Shown piece by piece: positions 24,661-33,073 of a stretch of DNA of 64,000 nucleotides. The DNA is taken from contig NZ_JH767535.1 in the NCBI RefSeq assembly GCF_000281085.1, positions 82,736-146,735 of the forward strand, written 5' to 3'. The position numbers and the translations under genes were made by a program. How positions within the stretch are numbered: position 1 is the stretch's first letter; the number at the start of each line of letters is the position of its first letter. This stretch comes from Catenovulum agarivorans YM01. Lineage in GTDB: Bacteria > Pseudomonadota > Gammaproteobacteria > Enterobacterales > Alteromonadaceae. A model generated the notes under the pieces. It ran no database searches, was not told the DNA's origin, and worked only from the letters and a program-made list of their open reading frames with translations.

Positions 24661-26784
24661 ATGGATTTGGGGCGCGGAATAAGCTTTCAAATAAATAATT
24701 TGCAGTGCACTTGTTTACGAGAAATTGCTTTGCAAAAAGCTGGTTTAATCACAAAGCTAAAACAAGTTATGCTACTCGTCTTTGCGCTAATACTCGCTCT
24801 TTCTACAAGCCCCAAGACTTTCGCAGATGAGGCAATAGCAAAAAACACGACCAAGCTCAATAAAACAGCCATTGCCGATAAAATTTATCGCCAAGCTCGC
24901 TATCTACAACAAGTAGGCGAAGTGTCCAACGCCGTTGTTTTATTAGAAAAGTTTAAGCATAAACAACTTAAACATGATCAGTTATTAGCCGAATTGTATT
25001 TACAGCTGAATATGCCGTGGCAAGCACAAAGCAGCATTCAACAATATCAATTTTCGCAAACCGATAACCGCAGTAAAACCCAAGTTTTGTTGGCAGATGT
25101 TTTTTTAGGTCTAACCCAAGTTGCACTCGGCCAAAAAGACTTAATCAGCGCAACCTTTTATTTAGAGCAAATTAATAAGCCGCAGCAACTAACAAACAAA
25201 CAGCAAGCTTTGTTCTTAAATTTGGCGCAAGTTATTTATTGGCCAAACATAGGCTCTGACAGTGAAACTATTGCTCAGTTAGTTGCAGCTAAAAACATTA
25301 AAAATGATAAAAAAGAGACAAAGCTAGCGGATTTAACCAACCAACTTAACCAAGTGGTGTATCAGTATCAGCAGCAAAACTACCAACAAGCAGCTACCCA
25401 GATAACGGCTTGGTTTGCACGAGTAAAAGATTTCAATCTAGATGATTTAGAGAATAGTAGCTCGCTACAAACGAGCCCTCGTAAAACCTTTGAAAACCTA
25501 ATTGCTTACGCGTCTATCATTCGTAGCCAAATTTCTTTCGCTCAAGGGCAATTTTTGCAAGCAAAACAACAATTAGAAAACTTTGCCCGCGACAATGTAT
25601 TTAGCCAGCACGCACTATATTTATACGCGTTAACTTTAATGCAAATGAACGAATTAGCCGCAAGCGAAGCTGCTTTAAACTTGCATAAACAAGAATTTGG
25701 CATTAGCCATTATTATTGGTTAAACATGCCATTGCTCGCACAAAAATGGCAACAGCAACAACAATATGTGCGTGCTTTTAATGTATATCAGCAACTTGAA
25801 ACAGAAATAACCCAAGCAATTAAACAATTACCCAGCTCACAACAGCAAATGTTAGTTGCTGGTATTTCTCAAGCACCATCGACTAACTCTAACTCTGTTC
25901 CAGAACCAGATATTTGGCACAGTTTAGCCATGCAAAATAATGGGGTAGCAGGAGCAAAGCAATTAATTAACCAAGTCAGTCAATTAGATGCTTTGTTAGC
26001 TGCGCTTAAAGTAAAAATTGAGTGGTTTGATTATTTGCTTGAGGTACAGCAAAAGCGCTTTACCCGTATTGCAGATTCAGTGCAACAAGCAGAATTGCAG
26101 CAACAGATTGGTCAACTAACTGCTAAATTAACTGAGTTTAACCAAGAGCTTGCTATAGTTGAAAATATTGGCGCAAACACAGCTGATTCAAACCTGCAAC
26201 AAACACCACTTGAGCTGTTAAATCAGTTGAGTAAAACATTAGAGCCACAACAAGCAGTTTGGTTAGCTGATTTTAATCGTAGCCAGCAAATTATCGATAG
26301 CCGCCCTAATGAAAAGAAAGATGCCAAGAAAAAAGCGCGATACCAACAAAGGCTAGATAAAGTTGCGGCTGTATTGTATTGGCAAGTACACCAACAATTA
26401 CCCGAGCGTAGTTGGCAGTACAAAAAGGCATTGCTGCAAATTGAAAAAACTTTAGCCGAGCTTAGTCAACAAGAACAAAGGTTGCAAAGTTTAACCAGCG
26501 AGCAGTTTAAACTCAATCAGTACAAAAGTGACTTTGCCCAAATTCAGCAAAGTTATCAGCACATTGTTCAGTTAACCGAGCTGAGCAAACAGCAAGTAAC
26601 TCAGCAATATCAAACAGAGGTACAAGCTTTTTATCAGCAACAGCAACGCATGTTGGAACAAGCCTTGTTAACCACTCAACAAGCAATTGCACACTTATTG
26701 GAAAACTTACCAGAGCGAGCAGAGCACAAAAACCAAGCTGGCACAATCGAATTAGATTCAGCTGGGAGTGTCAATGATGTTTAA
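24661..26784 (+). CDS. Large exported TPR/coiled-coil protein, glutamine-rich
   Basis: About 707 residues from ATG 24661. A membrane or signal segment lies at residues 36-55 (VMLLVFALILALSTSPKTFA), so an internal start is possible. The rest is helical and unusually rich in Gln. Residues 70-400 show TPR-like pairs (KIYRQARYLQQVGEVSNAVVLLEKF, LYLYALTLMQMNELAASEAAL), and residues 460-690 are predicted long coiled coils (QQEQRLQSLTSEQFKLNQYKSDFAQIQQ). The stop overlaps the next gene by 11 bases. No named family is recognised. It probably scaffolds an envelope complex with the following TPR lipoprotein. Confidence 0.6.
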   Translation: MDLGRGISFQINNLQCTCLREIALQKAGLITKLKQVMLLVFALILALSTSPKTFADEAIAKNTTKLNKTAIADKIYRQARYLQQVGEVSNAVVLLEKFKHKQLKHDQLLAELYLQLNMPWQAQSSIQQYQFSQTDNRSKTQVLLADVFLGLTQVALGQKDLISATFYLEQINKPQQLTNKQQALFLNLAQVIYWPNIGSDSETIAQLVAAKNIKNDKKETKLADLTNQLNQVVYQYQQQNYQQAATQITAWFARVKDFNLDDLENSSSLQTSPRKTFENLIAYASIIRSQISFAQGQFLQAKQQLENFARDNVFSQHALYLYALTLMQMNELAASEAALNLHKQEFGISHYYWLNMPLLAQKWQQQQQYVRAFNVYQQLETEITQAIKQLPSSQQQMLVAGISQAPSTNSNSVPEPDIWHSLAMQNNGVAGAKQLINQVSQLDALLAALKVKIEWFDYLLEVQQKRFTRIADSVQQAELQQQIGQLTAKLTEFNQELAIVENIGANTADSNLQQTPLELLNQLSKTLEPQQAVWLADFNRSQQIIDSRPNEKKDAKKKARYQQRLDKVAAVLYWQVHQQLPERSWQYKKALLQIEKTLAELSQQEQRLQSLTSEQFKLNQYKSDFAQIQQSYQHIVQLTELSKQQVTQQYQTEVQAFYQQQQRMLEQALLTTQQAIAHLLENLPERAEHKNQAGTIELDSAGSVNDV

Positions 26785-29700
26785 TTCCCAAAACTCTAAC
26801 ATTAAGTTTGGTTTGTCTGTTCTTGCATCTGCACTATTGTTTAGTTCATTACAGGGCTGCTCTAGTATAGATGGGCAAACGCAAGCTTATACAAAAAACA
26901 ACAAGGGTCTAGGTGCTTGGGTCAGTGTTAACCAACAACAAAATCAACAAACAATTGATGAAGAAAAACTCTGGCAGTCAGCGTACAAGCGTAAACAACA
27001 ATTGGCGGATTTATATCAACAAATATTAACTGCCACACCAGATAACCAAGTGGTTGAAGACATACGTTATCGTTTAGCTGAGTTGTATACTTATCAAGTA
27101 GAGCAAGCTCAAGGAGAGGAACTTGTTGGTAGTGATCTTGAAGATAACTCAGTGGCAGATAGCGCACAAAATTCAGATGAGATGTTGCGCAGCAACATTG
27201 AGCGTTTTAAAGAATTATTAGCGAGTTACCCAAATAACAGCAATAACCCTAAAATTTATTATCAACTGGCTAAGTCATACAGCTTGCTTGGGGAAACCTT
27301 ATTAAGTTTACAAACATTAGAAAAGTTAGCTGAGCTTTATCCAACCAGTACTTATCTTGAAGAAGTTTATTTTCGTATTGGCGATATTTATTTTTCGCAT
27401 AATAACTACCCAAGAGCACGAGATGCACTGACTAAAGCTTTGGCTGTTGGCCAAGGTAAATATCAAAACAATGCCTTGTATATGTTGGCGTGGAGCCAAT
27501 TTAAGTTAAACGATTACCAAAATGCGAGCCAGCACTTTATCAAGTTAATTGCCCAAAGTGGTGAAGTTGCAAAGCTTAAACAAGGCAGAGCATCGTCCAT
27601 GATATCGGATGCTGAGCGCGCACTTATTTTGCTGCTAAGCCAACAAGAAACAGGTCAACAAGAAACGGACCAACAAGAAACAAGTCAACAAGAAACCGCA
27701 ACAGAACAACAAACTGAAAACCCGCTGGTCGCCTTAATTGAACAAGCGCAGCAACAAGGTCTAGACACAACTGAATTAGAGCCCATTTTGTATCAAAAAC
27801 TCGCGCAGTTCTGGTTAGCCAAAGACCTTAAAAATGAAGCTTTAGCAACTTATCTAACTTATATAGAGCGCAAACCAGAGAATTTCGCTGCAGCTGAATT
27901 TTTACTAGAAGTGATTGCTTTATATCCAGAAAATTCCACCAAAGCTTTTGCATACAAAGTGAAATTTGTTGAAGACTATTTTATTGGCACCGATGCATGG
28001 AATAAGTTTAGCGACCAGCAGCAACAGCAAATACTTGCCAACTTAAGCCAGTTTAGTTTGTTAAAAGCTCGCCAGTTGTATGCCACAGCACAAGATACAG
28101 ATTACGACTTGGAGGAAGACGAAAGCGCTGCTTATCGTATCGCTGCCATTTGGTTTGAAAAATACTTAAATAGTCAGCAAATGTTAGCTGAGTTGAATTT
28201 AACCACAGATGAACAACAAACTTTTATTCAACAACTTATGCTGGCAGCACAAGCTAGATATATTGCCAGTGATTATGTTGCGAGTATCGAGCATTATCAA
28301 AAGTTGGTTGAACTTCAGCCTGGTAGTGCGGATAGCCTCTACAGTTTAATTATTGTTTATCAGCAAGCGTTAAAACAACAATCGCAATCAGTGCAACCGC
28401 AGCAAAAATTTACAGAGCTACAATTATCAAACTACTGGCAAGATTTTATCTCTTTGTATCCAGCTGATCGCCGTGCACTATATATGGCGCGCCAATTAGC
28501 GGATTACGCTTATGCCCAGCAAGATTTAGTCAGCTTAATCAGCCAGCAACAATTTATTATTCAGCACCTAGATGGCAAAACTAAAGATAAACAACAAGCG
28601 ACTTTGCTGGTGGCCAACTTACAATATCAATTAAAACAATATGTTGAATCTGAGCGAAGTTATCAGCAAGCTTTGTTATATATAGATAAAAATAGCCAAA
28701 AAGATTTATTTAAGCAGACGCAAAATTTAGTCGCTGCGAGTGTTTATTTCTATGCACAATCTTTATTGGAGCTAAAACCTCAACAAGCCGCAAATCAATT
28801 TTTAAAAGTAGCTGACTTTGTTTTTAGCAATGAATATACCCAAAATGCATTAACCCAAGCAGCAGATATATTGATGGAACAAGCGGATAAAAGCCAAGGT
28901 GTAGCTGTGTTAAAACGCATCAGTAAACAGTATCCAAATAGTGATTACGCTAAAGCTGTGCCAGCTAAATTAGCCAAGGTTTATACCGACCAGCAAGAGT
29001 GGACGCTTGCCGCTAAACAATTAGAATTGATTGCAAAAAATACTAATACCAAACAACCTGAAGGTTACGAACTAGCACGCCAAGCTCAATACACAGCAGC
29101 CGAATATTACGCCAAAGACAATGATATGGAAGCTGCGCGGTTAGCCCTTAGAACATACGCGCATAATTACCCAAAACCTTTTGATATGGCGCAAGAAGTT
29201 AGATTAAAAATGGCTGAGTTTTACAATGAGCCGCGTGATCTGAATAAAAAATATTTCTGGTATCGCAAAATTGTTCAATTCCATAAAAAAGAGGCAAGTT
29301 TACATTCAGCTCAAGCACAACAACGCTCTGAATACTTAGCGAGTTTCGCTGCATTTGAACTGGCAAAAGCACATCATCAAACATTTGATAGAGTTAAATT
29401 AGTTGTGCCTTTGCAACAAAGTATGGCGAAAAAACAACAAGCGATGAAAGATGCAATTTATTATTATCAACAAGTATTAGACTTTGCTTTAGTGGATTTT
29501 GTCCCTAGCGCTAATTTCCATTTAGCTGAGCTTTATCGCACCTTAGCGCGTGAAATTATGCAGTCAGAAAGACCTGCTGAGATCGACGAATTTGCGCTTG
29601 AAGAATACGAATTAATTTTGGAAGAAATAGCTTATCCGTTTGAAGAAAAAGCTATTGAGCTACACCAAGTTAATTTAGCCCGTACATGGACAAATCAATA

Positions 29701-29803
29701 TGATGAGTGGATAGCCCAAAGTTTAGATAAACTTGCAGCCTTAGTGCCGGCCCAATACAAGCGTAGTTTGATTGAGGTGGAGATTTATGAAGAACTTAAC
29801 TAA
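26774..29803 (+). CDS. Very large TPR lipoprotein
   Basis: About 1009 residues from ATG 26774 (GGGAG at 26764-26768), with a lipobox LQGC near residue 29. TPR units recur throughout: PKIYYQLAKSYSLLGETLLSLQTLEKLAELYP near 155-185, YLEEVYFRIGDIYFSHNNYPRARDALTKAL, and more to residue 960. Between residues 285 and 315 is an imperfect QQETx repeat. Architecture matches the TPR lipoproteins that precede ExbB/ExbD/AgmX-type energiser genes in other proteobacteria. It is probably a periplasm-facing scaffold of the outer membrane. It overlaps its neighbours on both sides, so it is translated as part of one long message. Confidence 0.65.
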   Translation: MMFNSQNSNIKFGLSVLASALLFSSLQGCSSIDGQTQAYTKNNKGLGAWVSVNQQQNQQTIDEEKLWQSAYKRKQQLADLYQQILTATPDNQVVEDIRYRLAELYTYQVEQAQGEELVGSDLEDNSVADSAQNSDEMLRSNIERFKELLASYPNNSNNPKIYYQLAKSYSLLGETLLSLQTLEKLAELYPTSTYLEEVYFRIGDIYFSHNNYPRARDALTKALAVGQGKYQNNALYMLAWSQFKLNDYQNASQHFIKLIAQSGEVAKLKQGRASSMISDAERALILLLSQQETGQQETDQQETSQQETATEQQTENPLVALIEQAQQQGLDTTELEPILYQKLAQFWLAKDLKNEALATYLTYIERKPENFAAAEFLLEVIALYPENSTKAFAYKVKFVEDYFIGTDAWNKFSDQQQQQILANLSQFSLLKARQLYATAQDTDYDLEEDESAAYRIAAIWFEKYLNSQQMLAELNLTTDEQQTFIQQLMLAAQARYIASDYVASIEHYQKLVELQPGSADSLYSLIIVYQQALKQQSQSVQPQQKFTELQLSNYWQDFISLYPADRRALYMARQLADYAYAQQDLVSLISQQQFIIQHLDGKTKDKQQATLLVANLQYQLKQYVESERSYQQALLYIDKNSQKDLFKQTQNLVAASVYFYAQSLLELKPQQAANQFLKVADFVFSNEYTQNALTQAADILMEQADKSQGVAVLKRISKQYPNSDYAKAVPAKLAKVYTDQQEWTLAAKQLELIAKNTNTKQPEGYELARQAQYTAAEYYAKDNDMEAARLALRTYAHNYPKPFDMAQEVRLKMAEFYNEPRDLNKKYFWYRKIVQFHKKEASLHSAQAQQRSEYLASFAAFELAKAHHQTFDRVKLVVPLQQSMAKKQQAMKDAIYYYQQVLDFALVDFVPSANFHLAELYRTLAREIMQSERPAEIDEFALEEYELILEEIAYPFEEKAIELHQVNLARTWTNQYDEWIAQSLDKLAALVPAQYKRSLIEVEIYEELN

Positions 29804-30605
29804 ATATTTAGCTGATCTATCTCGCAACGTTTTTCAGTTAGCTATTGTCGTGCTTATGTTGCTATTAACTGGTTGTAGTTTAACGGCGGGTAATACTGAT
29901 CAAGTTGCCGCAAGCAATCAAACTGCTAACGAGCAAACGAGCACAGATATCAGTTCAGCCGACTCGCCAAAACAGAGTGCAGAATCATCGGAATCTAAAC
30001 TTTCAGAAACGACAGAAACACCAGCCGCTCAAACAACCAAATCACTAAAAACTCCTGAGCAACTAGCTGTAGAACAAGCTGCAGCCCAACAGCAGGCTGA
30101 AAAACTTGCACAGCAGCAACAGCAAATTGAAGATTTGTATAAACAAGCGTTAGACGCCATGCGAGCGCAAGATTATAAACAAGCGGAAAGTTTATTCGAA
30201 CAAATACTACAGCTAAACCCAAAACAAACTGGTGCGTTAATTAACTGCGCCATAATCGCGAAAAAACAGCAAAACCTAGTTAAAGCGCAACAACTACTTG
30301 AGCAAGTTATAACCGAGCAATCAAACCATGCACACGCACAACATTTGTTGGCAACGGTTTATCAGCAACAAGGTATTTTTGATAAAGCAGAACAAGCCTA
30401 CAAAGATGCGTTAAAAGCTAAACCAGAATTCAAACAAGCCATGCTTAATTACGCTGTGTTATTGGATTTATATCGGGGTGACTGGCAGGGCGCAAAACAA
30501 TATTACCAAGCTTTTTTGCAGCTAGAGCCTGATAACAGGCAAGTTAAAATGTGGTTAGCTGCAGTAGAACAAAAAGCTGCAGCGGCGCAGCAAGGGCAGG
30601 GGTAG
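29787..30605 (+). CDS. TPR lipoprotein
   Basis: The start at ATG 29787 follows GGTGGAG, inside the end of the previous gene. The 272-residue precursor has a lipobox LLTGC and a low-complexity Ser/Thr/Glu linker (residues 35-90). A coiled coil (QQQAEKLAQQQQQIEDLYKQAL) is followed by three to four TPR units (AMRAQDYKQAESLFEQILQLNPKQTGALINCAII onward to residue 260). It is the third TPR protein in a row, so the complex is scaffold-heavy. Three bases separate it from the next gene. Confidence 0.7.
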   Translation: MKNLTKYLADLSRNVFQLAIVVLMLLLTGCSLTAGNTDQVAASNQTANEQTSTDISSADSPKQSAESSESKLSETTETPAAQTTKSLKTPEQLAVEQAAAQQQAEKLAQQQQQIEDLYKQALDAMRAQDYKQAESLFEQILQLNPKQTGALINCAIIAKKQQNLVKAQQLLEQVITEQSNHAHAQHLLATVYQQQGIFDKAEQAYKDALKAKPEFKQAMLNYAVLLDLYRGDWQGAKQYYQAFLQLEPDNRQVKMWLAAVEQKAAAAQQGQG

Positions 30606-30608
30606 TCG

Positions 30609-30962
30609 ATGAACAAGAAATTATCAATAGTCGTAAAACTGATTGCTGGCCTTGTGCTGTTTACTGTTTGCGCAAACAGTAAATCTGTATCAGCAAATCA
30701 GAACCCTAATTCAGCCGCCAGCTCCACCAGTTCTGGCAAAAAAGTTGTTATTAATAGCCAGGTAAAAGGTGAGCAAGCACAGCCAAATGTTTTATACATA
30801 ATGCCTTGGCAAAATATGACGCCAAATATTCAAATTGATCAACCGAAAACACAACTTGTGTTACCTCAACTAACACCGGTTTATTTCAATGAATTACAAG
30901 CCTTGAGCAATCAGCCAAATGTAGCTGCTCAAGGGCAATCAAACAACGCAGCAAAGGAGTAA
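30609..30962 (+). CDS. Small exported protein of unknown function
   Basis: The 117-residue precursor has a signal peptide (KLIAGLVLFTVCANSKSVSA) and a low-complexity Asn/Ser/Gln-rich mature part. The one ordered-looking stretch is KVVINSQVKGEQAQPNVLYIMPWQ and the Pro/Leu strand PKTQLVLPQLTPVYF. It sits six bases before the ExbB gene. A short strand-rich, unstructured protein in this position could be a linker between the TPR lipoproteins and the motor. No family is recognised. Confidence 0.55.
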   Translation: MNKKLSIVVKLIAGLVLFTVCANSKSVSANQNPNSAASSTSSGKKVVINSQVKGEQAQPNVLYIMPWQNMTPNIQIDQPKTQLVLPQLTPVYFNELQALSNQPNVAAQGQSNNAAKE

Positions 30963-30968
30963 ATAACA

Positions 30969-31616
30969 ATGTCAGCATTTGACTCAATTATTCGATTTTT
31001 ACAAGAAGGTGGTCCGTTTATTTATGTGATCGCCGCCGTGTTAGTAACAGGTTTGGCTATTACTATTGAAAGATATTTAGTTTTATCTTCAAGTTTAAAA
31101 GCCAACCGTATTGCTATGCGCAATTTACATCCAAGTTTAAAGGCGGGAGACATAGAGCGCATTAAACAACAAGTTGCTCAGTCAGATGCGCAAGTTTCGC
31201 AGGTGTTGCAAGCGGGTATTAATCGTATGGCAGAAGTTAAACGCCGAGAAGATCTTGAATATGCGATGGAAGAAACGGTTATGGAATATATGTTTCGCTT
31301 AGAAAAGCGCACGCCTATGTTGGCGACACTTGCAAATATCGCAACTTTATTGGGTTTGTTAGGCACAATTATGGGCTTAATTGCTGCATTTTCTGCTGTT
31401 GCTAATGCTGATCCTGCTGAGAAAGCGAATTTGTTGTCTTCAAGTATTTCGGTGGCGATGAATACCACTGCATTTGGTTTGATTACGGCTATTCCGCTTA
31501 TTTTCTTTCACACGAATTTGCAGAATAAGACGGCGGAAATTGAAGATATGTTGGAAATGGCAGGCATCAAGTTATTAAATGGTTTGTCGTATAAGAAGCA
31601 AAACTCGGACGCATAA
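30969..31616 (+). CDS. MotA/TolQ/ExbB-family proton channel protein
   Basis: The 215-residue protein has the three-helix ExbB/TolQ topology: TM1 at residues 14-38 (GGPFIYVIAAVLVTGLAITIERYL), then a cytoplasmic loop, TM2 (ANIATLLGLLGTIMGLIAAFSA) and TM3 (NTTAFGLITAIPLIFF). The G-x-LGT-x-x-G signature of TM2 and the NTTAxGL signature of TM3 are conserved. With ExbD it uses the proton-motive force to drive a TonB-like partner across the periplasm. The next gene of the set (exbD) is 376 bases away because two palindromic repeats lie between them. Confidence 0.9.
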   Translation: MSAFDSIIRFLQEGGPFIYVIAAVLVTGLAITIERYLVLSSSLKANRIAMRNLHPSLKAGDIERIKQQVAQSDAQVSQVLQAGINRMAEVKRREDLEYAMEETVMEYMFRLEKRTPMLATLANIATLLGLLGTIMGLIAAFSAVANADPAEKANLLSSSISVAMNTTAFGLITAIPLIFFHTNLQNKTAEIEDMLEMAGIKLLNGLSYKKQNSDA

Positions 31617-31646
31617 TGCCTCAGCGACTCGATTGGTACTTTAGCA

Positions 31647-31752
31647 GGTATCAAAGCGATAGCTTAGAGCAAAATTTCTTTTTCAGGGATGAAAAAGCGA
31701 AGCGTACATGGAAGTATTTACAGCGGTTTGCGAAAGCTATGCTTTGGTGCCG
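31647..31752 (-). repeat. Palindromic repeat, copy G (inverted orientation)
   Basis: Read on the minus strand it runs ATAGCTTTCGCAAACCGCTGTAAATACTTCC, then ATGTACGCTTCG, the hairpin CTTTTTCATCCCTGAAAAAG, and TTTTGCTCTAAGCTAT. The arms pair with each other (ATCAAAGCGATAGCTT / AAGCTATGCTTTGGT) and differ from the arms of other copies. It starts 30 bases after the exbB stop. Confidence 0.8.
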
Positions 31753-31825
31753 ACGATTGCCACTGGTTCGGCAGCTGCTTAACTGGATTGTGCATTTGGA
31801 GTTATTGGATTTTGAGTTGTCGGCA

Positions 31826-31942
31826 GGTTAAGCATTTGAGAATAATTATCGCAAAAACGCTGTAAATATGTCCTTGTACGCTCGCAAACGCCATCCATGG
31901 CGATTGAAGTTTTGCTCTTAATTATTGCTCAATTACTTAACT
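31826..31942 (+). repeat. Palindromic repeat, copy H
   Basis: The core begins TTATCGCAAAAACGCTGTAAATATGTCC, has hairpin CGCCATCCATGGCG and ends TTTTGCTCTTAATTATTG. The arms GTTAAGCATTTGAGAATAATTA and TAATTATTGCTCAATTACTTAAC pair over more than 20 bases. It lies 51 bases before exbD, in opposite orientation to copy G. Apart from copies G and H the spacer 31617-31992 holds nothing recognisable. Confidence 0.85.
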
Positions 31943-31992
31943 CGATTGTTCAATATGGCGCACAAAAAGGATAAATTGAAAAAGGTTTAAAT

Positions 31993-32535
31993 ATGGCTTT
32001 TGGAAGAAGAAAACTAAAAAAGGTACGGCAAGATGCTGAGTTGGATATCACATCATTTATGAACTTAATGATAGTGCTAGTACCTGTATTGTTGTTGAGT
32101 TTAGTCTTTTCACAAATACGCATTTTAAATATTCAATTGCCCGCACAAGCAGAAGGAGAAAGCGAAGATGATCCAGAGCAACAGATACTTGAGCTTGTAG
32201 TTAGCGATCAGGGCTTTACTTTGAATTACCCAAGCAATGTTATGCTTAAAGATTTTGCCAAAGAAGCAGATGGCAGTTACCCATATCAAAAGCTATCTGA
32301 ATATTTGCAAAGTTTAAAACAAACTTTTCAGCAGCAAAAAATTGAAAAATCCGACATTGTATTATTGCTGGCTGAAAATACCGACTACCAAACCATAGTT
32401 TCAACTATGGACACTGTGCGGTCGTTTAAAGCTGTGGTTGCGGCTAACTTAGTAGACGCCGAGCTATTTCCCAATATCTCATTGGGCGATGCACCAACAA
32501 GCCAATTGGCTGAGCCAACTACAGAGGAGCTGTAA
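31993..32535 (+). CDS. ExbD/TolR-family protein (first of two)
   Basis: The 180-residue protein has a short cytoplasmic N-terminus, one membrane helix (about residues 22-42) preceded by DITSFMNLMIVLVPVLLL, where the Asp is the proton-carrying residue typical of ExbD/TolR, and a periplasmic domain. With ExbB it forms the stator-like motor. Between it and exbB lie two palindromic repeats, yet the following gene begins two bases later, so the operon likely continues through the repeats. Confidence 0.85.
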   Translation: MAFGRRKLKKVRQDAELDITSFMNLMIVLVPVLLLSLVFSQIRILNIQLPAQAEGESEDDPEQQILELVVSDQGFTLNYPSNVMLKDFAKEADGSYPYQKLSEYLQSLKQTFQQQKIEKSDIVLLLAENTDYQTIVSTMDTVRSFKAVVAANLVDAELFPNISLGDAPTSQLAEPTTEEL

Positions 32536-32537
32536 TT

Positions 32538-33062
32538 ATGCGTGTATCAGCAAAAGTACGTCGGCAAATTAAACACAGAAAACGCAATGCCGCAGGGGCT
32601 AAGTTAAATCTTGTTTCGTTAATGGATATATTCACCATCTTGGTGTTTTTCTTAATGGTTAATCAGTCGGAAGTTCGGGTATTACAAAATAATAAAGAAT
32701 TAACCCTACCTGCTTCTGTAGCGGAAACTTTGCCTAAAGAAAATATTACAATTACTGTTCAAGCCAACAAAATACTCGTACATGAAAGATTGGTTTGGCA
32801 AGGCCGTGATAAACAAGCTGCAGTAAACGAGCTGGATAAAATTAAACAAAGCATTGAGCAAGAGCTTAAATTTCATCTGGATAAGAAACAACAAAACGGT
32901 AGTGCAACAATACCAGAAGCTGGTTGGCCAGTGACTATTTTGGGCGATGCAACAACCGAATACGCTTTGTTAAAAGAAGTGATGGCGATTTGTGCAGAAG
33001 TCGGCTATCGAGATTTATCGCTCGCAGTTGAGCAAAAATCTAAACCAGTGCAAGCAGGTTAA
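32538..33062 (+). CDS. ExbD/TolR-family protein (second)
   Basis: The 174-residue paralogue of the preceding gene carries the ExbD membrane segment LNLVSLMDIFTILVFFLMV, in which the Asp of LMDIF is the functional acid, and a periplasmic domain. Paired, non-identical ExbD genes behind one ExbB are typical of the Agl/AgmX-type and similar energisers, where a heterodimer of ExbD sits in the ExbB pentamer. A Lys/Arg-rich N-terminus (KVRRQIKHRKRN) is the cytoplasmic tail. Confidence 0.85.
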   Translation: MRVSAKVRRQIKHRKRNAAGAKLNLVSLMDIFTILVFFLMVNQSEVRVLQNNKELTLPASVAETLPKENITITVQANKILVHERLVWQGRDKQAAVNELDKIKQSIEQELKFHLDKKQQNGSATIPEAGWPVTILGDATTEYALLKEVMAICAEVGYRDLSLAVEQKSKPVQAG

Positions 33063-33073
33063 GGGGACTGGTG

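Noticed and set aside
24661..30605. Horizontal acquisition of the TPR genes because of their skewed glutamine content
   Set aside because: The glutamine richness comes from TPR/coiled-coil composition using CAA codons, the same codon bias as in flanking genes. There are no mobility genes or repeats at the borders.
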